This document shows positions 17,671 to 29,500 of a stretch of DNA of 64,000 nt, piece by piece (positions within the stretch are counted from its first letter, which is position 1; every line of letters begins with the position of its first letter). The notes under the pieces were generated by a model that saw only the letters and a program-made list of their open reading frames with translations, searched no databases and was not told the DNA's origin. Origin of the DNA: Vibrio algivorus. GTDB lineage: Bacteria; Pseudomonadota; Gammaproteobacteria; Enterobacterales; Vibrionaceae. The stretch covers positions 744,001 through 808,000 of the forward strand of contig NZ_AP018679.1 of NCBI RefSeq assembly GCF_002218005.2. Reading direction: 5' to 3'. A program made the position numbers and the translations under genes.

Positions 17671-18978
17671 ATGGATATTTCTGTTGGTTTTTGGCTGTTA
17701 TGCCTGTTTTTAACCATGATTGCGCTCAGTGTGCCGATTGCGATTGCAATTGCGATGTCTTCACTGGTGATCATGTACACCATTCTTCCTTTTGATGTTG
17801 CTTCAATGACCGCAGGGCAAAAGATTGTCACAGGGGTCGATAGCTTTAGTTTACTTGCTATTCCATTCTTTATTCTGGCAGGCAATATAATGAACCGAGG
17901 TGGTATTGCTGGCCGGTTAATAAATTTTGCTAAATTGTTAGTTGGCCGCCTTCCTGGCTCTCTTGCTCATGTTAATATTTTATCCAATATGATGTTCGGT
18001 GCAGTATCTGGTTCAGCGGTTGCGGCAGCTGCAGCGGTAGGTAAAACACTTGCACCTGAAATGAAAAAAGAAGGTTATGACAAGGCTTATTCGACAGCTG
18101 TTAACGTGGCCTCTTGTCCTGCGGGTCTACTCATTCCACCAAGTAATTCATTAATTGTCTTTTCAGTGGTCAGTGGTGGTACTTCAGTTGCCGCTTTATT
18201 TATTGCCGGTTACGTTCCAGGCATATTAATGGGATTAAGCTGCATGATTGTTGCTTACATTATTGCTAAGCGTAAAGGTTATGACAAACATGCTGTCGAG
18301 CGTCACACCTTAAAACAAATCGCATCAATTGTGTGGCAAGCAATACCTAGTTTAGGTCTAATCTTCGTGGTTATCGGCGGCATCATTGGGGGGGTATTTA
18401 CAGCAACTGAAGGCGCGTGTATCGCCGTTCTTTACTCTTTTATTCTATCATTGTGTTATCGCACGATCAGTTGGCAAGATATTAAGCAAATCAGCATTGA
18501 GACCACAGAAATCACAGGCATCATGTTGTTTATTATCGGTGCTTCTACCATCATGTCTTGGGCAATGGCGTTCACTGGCTTACCTGGAATGATCAGTGAT
18601 TGGATGTTATCGATTTCTGACAATCCGATCATCATATTCTTACTGATGAATTTGATTCTATTGATTGTTGGTATGTTTATGGATTTAACACCCGCACTAT
18701 TAATTTTTACCCCGATCTTTATGCCAATCGCAGCACAACTTGGTATGGACCCGATTCATTTTGCCATGATGATTATCTTTAACTTATGTATTGGTATTGC
18801 CACCCCACCTGTTGGCACCGCTTTATTCGTCGGTTGCAGTGTCAGTGGTGTCAAAATTGAAAAAGTGATTCGAGCCATTCTTCCATTCTGTGGCGTGCTA
18901 ATTATCACCTTATTGCTGATTACATTTATTCCAGCATTAAGCTTATTCTTACCTAAATTCTTTGGATTAATTCATTAA
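17671..18978 (+). CDS. dctM: TRAP transporter large permease (DctM family)
   Basis: This ~435-residue inner-membrane protein has 11-12 hydrophobic segments. It forms the Na+-coupled channel subunit of the TRAP importer. Family marks include FFILAGNIMNRGGIAGRLI, GAVSGSAVAAAAAVG, the PPSN loop and GMFMDLTPALLIFTPI. I placed the start at the ATG at 17671; a GTG at 17665 is possible but is only four bases from the AAGG. Its C-terminus (LPKFFGLIH) is homologous to a stranded DctM tail fused to an integrase fragment at 41.4 kb. Confidence 0.9.
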   Translation: MDISVGFWLLCLFLTMIALSVPIAIAIAMSSLVIMYTILPFDVASMTAGQKIVTGVDSFSLLAIPFFILAGNIMNRGGIAGRLINFAKLLVGRLPGSLAHVNILSNMMFGAVSGSAVAAAAAVGKTLAPEMKKEGYDKAYSTAVNVASCPAGLLIPPSNSLIVFSVVSGGTSVAALFIAGYVPGILMGLSCMIVAYIIAKRKGYDKHAVERHTLKQIASIVWQAIPSLGLIFVVIGGIIGGVFTATEGACIAVLYSFILSLCYRTISWQDIKQISIETTEITGIMLFIIGASTIMSWAMAFTGLPGMISDWMLSISDNPIIIFLLMNLILLIVGMFMDLTPALLIFTPIFMPIAAQLGMDPIHFAMMIIFNLCIGIATPPVGTALFVGCSVSGVKIEKVIRAILPFCGVLIITLLLITFIPALSLFLPKFFGLIH

Positions 18979-19022
18979 TAATTAAAGTGTTATTAAAATT
19001 ATCCCTAATGAAATATATGCCT

Positions 19023-19064
19023 AAGTAACTTCAAGATACGAGTTTCAGGATCTTGACGTTACTT
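19023..19064. repeat. Vibrio-type intergenic imperfect palindrome
   Basis: AAGTAAC...CAAGAT pairs with ATCTTG...GTTACTT and is followed by GGGTATA. It lies after the TRAP operon and may serve as its terminator or an mRNA 3' end. Similar ends occur at 9064-9085. Confidence 0.5.
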
Positions 19065-19156
19065 GGGTATAAGCCCGGGAGAATAAAAAGTTTTAAAAAG
19101 TGATCTTGCGCTTCTTTCCCCTCTGTAATATGTGACAAAACTCACCATGATTTCTT

Positions 19157-19167
19157 TTGTATTATTA
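19157..19167 (+). promoter_or_regulatory. Possible GntR/FadR-type operator, site 5 (weak)
   Basis: TTGTATTATTA matches TTGTATTACAA at 9 of 11 bases and lies 88 bp before the third PL7 gene. In DNA this AT-rich, that alone is weak evidence. Confidence 0.3.
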
Positions 19168-19254
19168 TAAGATTTTAATGTCTAGTCATTCATTAGATAT
19201 CAATACTCAAGAACAAAAAACAATTAAAAACATAACGTTAAATAAGGATAGAAA

Positions 19255-20304
19255 ATGTTAAAAAAATTCCTCTGCATGTCGGTTATCCTAGGCTGCTCAG
19301 CAAACGCAATGGCGCAAGCCGCTCCAGTACCAGCTGACAAGTTTGACATGATGAACTGGAAAATTACCGTTCCAGAAGATAGAGATAAAAACGGTAAGAT
19401 TGATGAAATTGAAGGTGTAGCGATGTTCAGCTACTCAAACCCGGACTATTTCTTTTTAGATGACGATGGCAACATGGTTTTCCAAGTTCAAAATAAAGCT
19501 ATCACAACATCTGGCTCATCAAACGCTCGTTCAGAACTACGCCAAATGCTACGTGGCACCGATCTTACTATCGATGTCAAAGCTCCAGCAAATAACTTCG
19601 CTTTAGCATCTCATCCCAAAGCAAAAGAATATGGTGCTGTTGGTGGTAAATTAGAAGCAACCTTAAAAGTAAACCATGTTGCTACTCATGCTAATCAACC
19701 AAATAAACTTCCTGCCTATTCAGTGGTTGTTGGACAAATTCATGCCAACAAAGATCCTAAACTAATGGAAGCAAACACTGGCTTTGGCTATGGTAATGAA
19801 CCTTTAAAAATCTTCTACAAAAAATGGCCAGATCATGATAAAGGTTCTGTATTCTTTAACTACGAGCGCAACTTAGCAAAAGATGATCCAAACCGTATCG
19901 ATATTGCCTACCCAGTTTGGGGCAATACTTGGGAAAACAAAGATGATCCTAAAGATGCTGGTGTAGCACTTGGGGAAGAGTTTAGTTATGTAGTGGATGT
20001 TGAAGGTAACATCATGCACTTAACTTTCACTTCGAAAAACCACAAGACCGTTGAATATAAAATCGACCTATCTAAAAACCTGAAGCCTGACGGCACAGTT
20101 GATGAGAAAGATAATCCACGTGGTTACGCAGAAGATTCTTTCTACTTTAAAGCCGGTGCTTATGGCCAATGTAGTGTGAAAGATGATGAAGGTTTCTGGT
20201 CTCCAGGTTGTGCAGGTACAGGTGACTTCGCAACTGACGTGAAGAATGGCGACTACAACAGTGTGACATTCTCTAAGTTAGAATTAACATCGCATAAAAA
20301 ATAG
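19255..20304 (+). CDS. PL7 alginate lyase, secreted, single-domain
   Basis: This 349-residue protein has a Sec-type signal ending near AMA-QAAP. A Cys at position 14 after ILG makes a lipoprotein reading possible but less likely. The PL7 domain fills the rest, with R92-SEL-R96, Q161-I-H163 and YFKAGAYGQ at about 297-305. A DKNGKIDEIEG stretch near residue 44 resembles a Ca2+-binding loop. AAGGA precedes the ATG. It is transcribed alone and ends at a strong terminator. It is closer in layout to the lipoprotein lyase at 12868 than to the CBM-bearing one. Confidence 0.92.
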   Translation: MLKKFLCMSVILGCSANAMAQAAPVPADKFDMMNWKITVPEDRDKNGKIDEIEGVAMFSYSNPDYFFLDDDGNMVFQVQNKAITTSGSSNARSELRQMLRGTDLTIDVKAPANNFALASHPKAKEYGAVGGKLEATLKVNHVATHANQPNKLPAYSVVVGQIHANKDPKLMEANTGFGYGNEPLKIFYKKWPDHDKGSVFFNYERNLAKDDPNRIDIAYPVWGNTWENKDDPKDAGVALGEEFSYVVDVEGNIMHLTFTSKNHKTVEYKIDLSKNLKPDGTVDEKDNPRGYAEDSFYFKAGAYGQCSVKDDEGFWSPGCAGTGDFATDVKNGDYNSVTFSKLELTSHKK

Positions 20305-20344
20305 CGACTATTAACAAACTTAAGTAGTCAATAATCAATACAAA

Positions 20345-20380
20345 AATGGCAAAGACTCATCACGTGTCTTTGCCATTTTT
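20345..20380 (+). terminator. Rho-independent terminator after third PL7 gene
   Basis: An ~11-bp stem with arms ATGGCAAAGAC and GTCTTTGCCAT is followed by a T-tract. Confidence 0.85.
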
Positions 20381-20523
20381 TATGGTGATACATTCACTAT
20401 TGCTGAACTATTCTAAACGAGGTAAGCCAATTTTACCCTCTTCATTTCAACTAAAAAGCACCGATATTTAACATATTAAACATCGATACTTTTTTGAATG
20501 TTTAACTTTCATTACCTTTCTGG

Positions 20524-23500
20524 TTAATGATTATATTGATCTGGGGAATGATGATTTCCGTCAATCAATTGATCATCAACCTGTGGGCTATCCATACCAT
20601 GCTCCATCCCCTTACCACCATGGTCATCAAATACCGCATGTTTATCATGCTTATCATGTGCTTCATCTGCTAATGGATTAGCGAAATGATCTAAGCCTTC
20701 ATGGGCAAGCACATCATGGACATGATCCGCCAACGGGTTATGGTCAAACTTTTGGTCTAGTAAGGATGCATCATGCTCGGCCTTAACCTCCGCTTTATCA
20801 GCATGATTTGCACCTACCATTTTAAGATAACTATCCACTGGCGTATTAACATGTCCATGTGCCTCATCAGCATTATGTTGAGGGTTATGAACCATCGAAT
20901 CATCTACATTTTCCACGACTAAGTGCTGTGGTTGACTGTGATCATTTAATGTGTGTTTATCTTCCGTCACATGGTGTTTAGGCTGTAATAAGTCCATATA
21001 TAAGCTTGCTGCATCACTTATTCCTTCATGAGAACTGGCTGGATGATCAGCTGGCGCATCAGTGGAATCTAATGTCGCAGTAAACGATGATGTTTCTGTG
21101 GTATCTGGAACATCATGACTCGTTGATGATGGTGGCGTAAATGCTAGCTCATGTTCACGAGGATCACCTGAAATTGTATATTTTACATCATGTGATTTCA
21201 GATCGAATTGTTGATAAATAACACGACCAGCAAGCACATCATCATAGGTAAATGAACCTTTATCGTGAATTGGTGTTTCATGACCTTGAGCATCTTGTAA
21301 TACAAACTGCCCCCCATCATCTTTATTACTCCCATCATGTGCTGGAGCGGTAACTAAAGTAATGGTTGTACCTTTATCAGTACTCGTCAAACCAAAATCA
21401 GCTAATGCCATTATATGCTCAACAGGCTGAGTGGCATCTACCGTAGAAGCTAAATGAACCCCTCCCTGTGCAGATTCATGTACAACTGTTGGGACACCAC
21501 TTTCATCTGCACCATGAATAGTAACAGTGATCTTATGCGGTGTACCATCTGCCGAATGGACGGTCACAGAGTCGGTTCGAGTCTCTCCTGCACTCAACTT
21601 CTGGATTTCAGGGTTATCATTGTCTGCAATATACATCCACTCCCCTTGATCTAAAATCATGAATGAACCAAAACCATGATCACCTTTAATATCGATTTGT
21701 GATTGGAAGTGAGCTTCACCAGTATCTGCATCAGCAACATCTAAATGTCCGTGTGCGGATAAGGTGTTAGATACTGCTGCGGCATTAATGTTAAGATCTT
21801 CTGTGATGGAACCACTATCCGTACCTGTAATTATCGCCGCATCATTAGTCCCAGTCAGATGGAAGGTAATCGCATGCGTTTGTGTACGACTTTCCCCAGA
21901 AGAATCAGTACAAGTAATAGGTATAACAATATCCAGTTTCTCACCTGCCGCTAAATAATTATAAGCTGGATCTGAAGGATCAAATGTATAGGAACCATCA
22001 GTAGGGTCAAATGTAAAACCAGCAACTTGAGGCTGTGCTGGGTCTAACGATAAGGTAACCGTATCACCATCATCCGCATCCAAAGCATGTAACTGACCAG
22101 AAGCAATATTGTCACTTTCATCTAGAGTATAACTGTCTGTACCAAGCAAATAAGGATGGTCATTCGTTCCCGTAATATCAATGGTTAATGTGCTATGACT
22201 CGTGCCACCTTCTCCATCCGTTACCGATACAGGAATGGAAATAGTTTCTGATACGCCTTTTGCTAAATGCTGATAACTAGCATGACTCGGGTCAAAACTC
22301 CATGAGCCATCGGAATTTAATGTAAAGCCATCTACTGCTTGTGATGCTGTGTAAGTTAAATGCTGGTTAGCACCTGTATCAAAATCATTAGCTTGTAGAT
22401 GCCCAGTAACCATGGCTGCATCTTCAGTAACTGAAATCGACGGTATCGCAGTAAAAACAGGGATATCATTAGTACCGGTAATGGTAATGGTTAAAATTTG
22501 TTGTGCGGTATTACCAGCAGCATCGGTGACTTCATAAGTATACGAGTCAGTCACCGTTTGGCCTGTAGGTATTGCTTGTACTGCTGGATTAAGATTATTT
22601 AAATCAAAGGTATACGAACCATCTGCTTGCAAATGCAAAGTACCGTAAGTGCCAATTTTATCACCCGCATTAGTGACCGTTAGCCCTTGCTCATCATTGG
22701 TTAATACATTGCCATGAGTAACCCCTGCCGCTTGGTCCTCAGTGGCGGTATCGGTATCTGAAGCAGTCGTAGCATCAGTATCTACCGCGTAACTCGTACT
22801 TAATCTATTAACACCACTAGCATTGCCTGCATTATCATGTGCAGCGAAACTCGCACTGTATGCATGATTTGCCGCTAACTCACTGCCAGGGATATCAATA
22901 CTAAATGCACCACTCGAATCCACCGAGCCTTGATAATCTTTACCACCTAAGTGAATTGTCATCAAGTCTCCTGAAACAAAGTCTTGGCCAAGCACACCTC
23001 CAACACGACCTGTAACCGCAACAGTACCGGTGGATTCTGCGGCATTAATCACATTATCAGAAGTAATCTGATCAAACATCAACGGAGGCATTGGACGATC
23101 TGTGTCTAAGCTAATTGTTAAAGGTGAGGAAGTAACACTATTACCCTGCGTATCGGTTACCACCGCGGTGATGTCATGGTGACCATTTGCAGTCAATTCA
23201 TGCGCAGCATCCGTAGTTAACGTCCAAGTGCTACCCGATACTTTAGTTGCCATCCCTAATGAGGTAGAGCCATCAAACACTTCAACTTGTGTTACATCAG
23301 AATCAATCCCTGTTAAAGTGAAGGTTGGTGTCGTGTCGCTCGTTAAGTTATCACTATGGTTACTACCCGAATCACTAGCATCAACTAAATCAACCGTTGG
23401 GACGGTAATGCCCGTATCCACTGTCACAACCATGCCAGAAGAATCTATCCCTGTTGCCGCTGAAGGTGCTGTCGCCGTTGCCGTCAACGAATGCGCATCA

Positions 23501-26500
23501 CCGCTATTGCTACCACTTAATGCAGATGTAGTGACTGAATAATCTCCATTTACATCACTGGTTGTGGTCGCAACCACTGTTGTGCCATCTTTAATTTCCA
23601 CCACCGAAAACGGTATATCAGTATGTCCTGTAATCGTTGGCGTGGTATCACTGGTAATTAAATCAGTTTTATCACCGCTGTTACTTGCAGGATCGAGTGA
23701 TATGGTCACTGCATTGGTAGGTGGCGTTATCGTTGGTAACGTTGGCATTGCATCAGTTACAGTTGGTGGAGTCTGTACTTGTGCAGCCACTACGGGTGGA
23801 TTACCTGATGTAGTCGCCGCTGTCACCGTTGCTGTTGGGTCAAATTGAATGAACTGACTCATCGCCGCACCACTAGAATCCGTGACGACCACTTCAAAAA
23901 CTTCATGCCCAGAATAAATACCCGTTGCGGGATCGAATGCCATGCCCACCGCACTACTATGAGGGGCATAGGTATAAGCACCGCTTACTGTATCAATGGT
24001 TAAATCCCCAAATTGGCCATGTACAACGGTGGTATGCGCAGTACTGTCAACAACACCATTTGGTGAAGAGTATGTCAGTACATCACCCACATCCACATCT
24101 GAACCGACAAGTGTGCCCGTAATATGTGTCGTTTGAGTGATAGTTAATGTTGGCGCATCATTGGTATTATCCACTGTTAGCGCAAAGCTGGTGCTAACCC
24201 GTGCCCCCTGACTATCCGTCGCGGTAACGGTAATCGGGAGTTTGCCCACATCGGCATTGCTTGGTGTGCCACTAAAGGTGCCCGTTGCCGCATCAAAATG
24301 CAGCCAACTTGGTAACCCTGTCGCTGACAGCGTTAAGTGATCACCATTATCCAAATCGTTAAAAGTATCCGATGGCAGTGCAAAACTAAAGGCCGTATCT
24401 TCCGTGGCACTTTGGGCGGTAACCGTATGCGTGATCGTTGGCGCATCATTGGTACCGACAACATGAACCGTGACCACTTGTTGCACCACACCACCGTGAC
24501 CATCTGAAGCTTGAACAGTAAAAGGTAAATCAACCGTCTCATGCTCTGCTAATGATCTAGCTATACCTCCGCTACCGCCTCCACGGAAAAACCATCGCCC
24601 ATCATCACTGATAATAAAAGTACCATAAGTACTCTTACCTGGATTAAGCGATCCTGTTGGATTCACTATTTCCCATTTAGGTTGATCATTAGTGTCAATA
24701 TCTGTCGCCACTAATTGCCCTTGAATCAGAGTAGAGCCATGAAGCCTCGCTAATAGCGTGTTTTCAATAACTCCACCAGGAGCGATAACCGGCGCATCAT
24801 TGGTGCCGGTAATATCAATCACTAACTGTTGAGTATCGGTTCCACCATGTCCATCACTGACCGTGATAGGAATTGATACCATTTCTGAAGCACCTGCTGC
24901 AATATGTTGATACGCAGCATGGCTAGGGTCAAAATCCCAAGTACCGTCACTGTTTAACGTAAAACCATCAACAGCATTCGCAACCGAATACGTTAAATGT
25001 TGAGCATCGCCCACATCTGGGTCCGTTGCTTGCAATTGCCCACTCGCATGGGCACCATCTTCGGTGACGGCTACTGTCGATATTGGCGTTAACACCGGCG
25101 CATCATTGGTATTATTGACCGTCAGAGCAAAACTGGTACTGACTTGTGCACCGTGGCTATCCGTCGCAATAACAGTAATCGGGAGCTTACCCACATCAGC
25201 ATTGGTTGGCGTGCCACTAAAGGTGCTCGTTGCCGCATCAAAATGCAACCAGCTTGGCAACCCTGTCGCTGACAGCGTTAAGTGGTCACCATTATCAACA
25301 TCTTTAAAGGTATCTAATGGAAGTGCAAAACTAAAGGCCGTATCTTCCGTGGCAGTTTGTGATACAACAGTGTGAGTAAGCGTTGGTGCGTCATTAGTAT
25401 TATTGACCGTCAGAGCAAAACTAGTACTGACTTGCGCACCATGACTATCCGTCGCGGTAACGGTAATCGGGAGTTTGCCCACATCGGCATTGCTTGGTGT
25501 GCCACTAAAGGTGCTCGTTGCCGCATCAAAATGAAGCCAGCTTGGCAACCCTGTCGCTGACAGCGTTAAGTGATCACCATTATCGATATCATTAAAGGTA
25601 TCCGATGGAAGTGCAAAACTAAAGGCCGTATCTTCCGTTGCAGTTTGTGAAACAACAGTGTGAGTAAGCGTTGGCGCATCATTGGCGCCATGAATTGTCA
25701 CGACAATTTTATGACTCGTACCATCCACAGTTGTCACAGTAATAGAATCGGTATGGGAATCGTTTGCACCCAACTCTTGAATTTTAGGATCATCATTATT
25801 TGCTGTGTAAATCCAGAACCCTGAAGGAGTGATTGAAAAATCACCAAAACCATTGTCGCCGACTACACCAGTTTGATCCTGAAAATGAGCTTCATTTGAA
25901 TCCACATCAGTAACCGCTAAACGCCCTTGTATCGTTAACTCATGGATACTTGGGTCTGTAGCGTTTGGGGTGACATGTTGATCTTCTGTTATAGAGCCAT
26001 GCTCAGTTCCACTGATCACCGGTGCATCATTGGTGCCGGTAATATTAATCACTAACTGTTGAGTATCGGTTCCTCCATATCCATCACTGACCGTGATAGG
26101 AATAGATATCGTTTCTGAAGCACCTGCTGCAATATGTTGATAAGCAGCATGGCTAGGGTCAAAATCCCAAGTGCCGTCATTATTTAACGTAAAACCATCA
26201 ACAGCATTCGCAACCGAATACATTAAATGTTGAGCATCGCCCACATCTGGGTCCGTTGCTTGCAATTGCCCACTCGCATGGGCACCATCCTCTGTAACGG
26301 TCACTATAGATATTGGAGATATAATCGGAGCATCATTGATATTGTTAACCGTCAAAGCAAAACTTGCCTCTACGTGCGCACCATAACTATCGGTTGCGGT
26401 AACCGTAATCGGAAGTTTACCAGCAACATCTGAATTGGTTGGCGTGCCACTAAAAGTGCCCGTTGCCGCATCAAAATGCAACCAACTTGGCATGCCTGTT

Positions 26501-29500
26501 GCAGAAAGCGTTAAGTGATCGCCATGATCGACATCAATGAATGTGTCTGCCGGCAAAGTGAAAGTGAACGGCGAATCTTGATTCGTCGTTTGCTCAGCAA
26601 TCGGCAGAACCCCCTGGCTATGGCTAACAACGGTTGGAGCATTATTAACCCCCGTAATATGGATGGTTAGTGTTTGTGTTGTGCTTCCACCATGACCATC
26701 GCTTACTTTAAAATGGAAGGTTTCTGTTGCCTGCTCACCTTCCGATAATGCTGTCGCATCAGTACTACCAATACGATATACCCATTGGCCTGACGGAGAT
26801 AAAGCAATATGTCCGTACTCACCTATATTTGGAGCAGAATGTGTTGATATGATTTCCCATTTAAGAGCATCACCAGTATCCACATCCGTCGCTGTCAACT
26901 GACCTCTCACTAAAGATAGTGAAGTAAGCCCTGTATCTTCATCAAAACCATGACCACCATCAACCATTGTTGAGCTCACCACAGGATTGTCATTGGTGCC
27001 GGTAATATTAATCACTAACTGTTGAGTATCGGTTCCACCATGTCCATCACTGACCATCACAGGAATCGACACGGTTTCTGAAATACCAGCGGCAATATGT
27101 TGATACGCAGCATGACTAGGATCAAAATCCCAAGTGCCGTCATTATTTAACGTAAAACCATCAACAGCATTCGCAACGGAATACGTTAAATGTTGAGCAT
27201 CGCCCACATCTGGGTCCGTTGATTGCAATTGTCCACTCGCATGAGCACCATCTTCAGTGACCGCCACTGTCGATAGGGGCGTTAACACCGGCGCATCATT
27301 AGTATTATTGACCGTCAGAACAAAACTGGTACTGACTTGTGCACCGTGGCTATCCGTCGCAGTAACCGTAATCGGGAGCTTACCCACATCAGCATTGGTT
27401 GGCGTGCCACTAAAGGTGCCCGTTGCGGCATCAAAATGCAGCCAGTTTGGTAACCCAGTCGCAGAAAGCGTTAAGTGATCACCATTATCGATATCATTAA
27501 AGGTATCCGATGAAAGTGCAAAACTAAAAGCCGTATCTTCCGTGGCGCTTTGGGCTACAACCGTGTGAGTGACCGTTGGAACATCATTGGTGCCCGTCAC
27601 ATGAATGACTAAGTCTTGGGTGCTGCTTGCCCCCTGATCGTCGGTGACCGTCACCGGGATGGTCACATCTTGCGACGATCCTGCCGCTAAATGGGCATAA
27701 CTGGCGTGGTTTGCATCAAAACTATAACTGCCATCGGCATGTAAACTAAAGCCATCCACTGGCTGCGCAATACTGAAGGTCGCGGTGGCATGATCATCCA
27801 CATCGCTGGAAGTAATGGTGCCGCTGACCGTACTGCCTTCCGCCACGGTTTTGGCACTGATGTTGGTAATAACCGGTGCATCATTGGTGCCGGTAATCGT
27901 GATGGTCAAGGTTTGGGTGGCCGTGCCCCCCGCGCCATCGGTCACCGTCACTGGAACCGTCACAACTTGCGTATCGCCGGCAGCAATATGCTGATACGCC
28001 TGAACGCTCGCATCTAATGTGTAGCGGCCATCGGCCTGTAAGGTAAAGCCGGCCGGCAGCGTCCCCGTGGCCGCGTAGGTCGCACTGTCACCGGTATCGA
28101 TATCGGTTGAACCTAATTGACCCGTTACCTTGGTGTCTTCATTACCGTGGTTAACCAAAGTTGCTGAGGTAAAGGTTGGGTCATCATTAGTACCATGTAT
28201 TGTCACAATAATTTTATGAGTCGTACCATCCGCAGCTTTAACATCAATAGAATCAGTTCTCGTATCAGTGACACCCAACTCTTGGAGTTTAGGATCATCA
28301 TTATTCGCAGAATACCCCCAATGCCCTTGCTGTGTAATGAAAAATGTACCAAAACCATTATCACCAAGTATAGGTCTTTGAAATACAAAATGATCTTCAC
28401 CTGAATCAATATCTGTTATGTCTAAATGTCCTTGTATTTTTAGCTCATGAATACTTGGATCTTTAGGATTCGAAAATACATTTTGATCTTCCGTTATAGA
28501 GCCATGATCGGTGCCCGCAATCACGGGCGCGTCATTGGTGCCCGTCACATGAATGATTAAATCTTGGGTGCTGCTCGCCCCCTGATCGTCGGTGACCGTC
28601 ACCGGAATCGTCACATCTTGCGACGATCCTGCCGCTAAATGGGCATAACTGGCGTGGTTTGCATCAAAGGTATAACTGCCATCGGCATGTAAACTAAAGC
28701 CATCCACTGGCTGCGCAATACTGAAGGTTGCGGTGGCATGATCATCCACATCGCTGGAAGTAATGATGCCGCTGACCGTACTGCCTTCTGCCACGGTTTT
28801 GGCACTGATGTCGGTAATAACCGGTGCATCATTGGTGCCGGTAATCGTAATGGTCAAGGTTTGGGTGGCCGTGCCCCCCGCACCATCGGTCACGGTCACT
28901 GGAATGGTGATGTCTTGGGAATGGCCTGCCTCTAGGTGCTGATACGCCTGAACGCTCGCATCTAATGTGTAGCGGCCATCGGCCTGTAAGGTAAAGCCGG
29001 CCGGCAGTGTCCCCGTGGCCGCGTAGGTCGCACTGTCACCGATATCGGTGTCCGTTGAGCCCAATTGCCCCGTCACACTCGTGTCTTCGTCGCCACTTTG
29101 TGTCAACGTCGCAGTGGTAAAGACGGGCGCGTCATTGGTGCCATTGACGGTGACGGTAATGGTGTGCGCGGTGCCATCGGCTGAGGTGACCGTAAAGGTA
29201 TCGGTCAGTGAGTTCGTGGTGCCGCTTGGGCTTTCGCCCAACGCTTGCACCTCGGCATTGCTGTTATCTAAATGGTAGGTCCACGCGCCGCTGGCATCAA
29301 TGTCTAACTGGCCGTGATTTCCTGTCCCCGTGATGCCACTGGCGGCGGTAAAGTGAGCTTCACCCGCATCCGCATCGCGGATGGTTAAGGTGCCCGACGC
29401 CGTTTGTTGACTCTCTTCTTGCGCCGTACCCGTATCGGTGCCCGCAATCACGGGCGCGTCATTGGTGCCCGTCACATGAATAACTAAGTCTTGTGTACTG

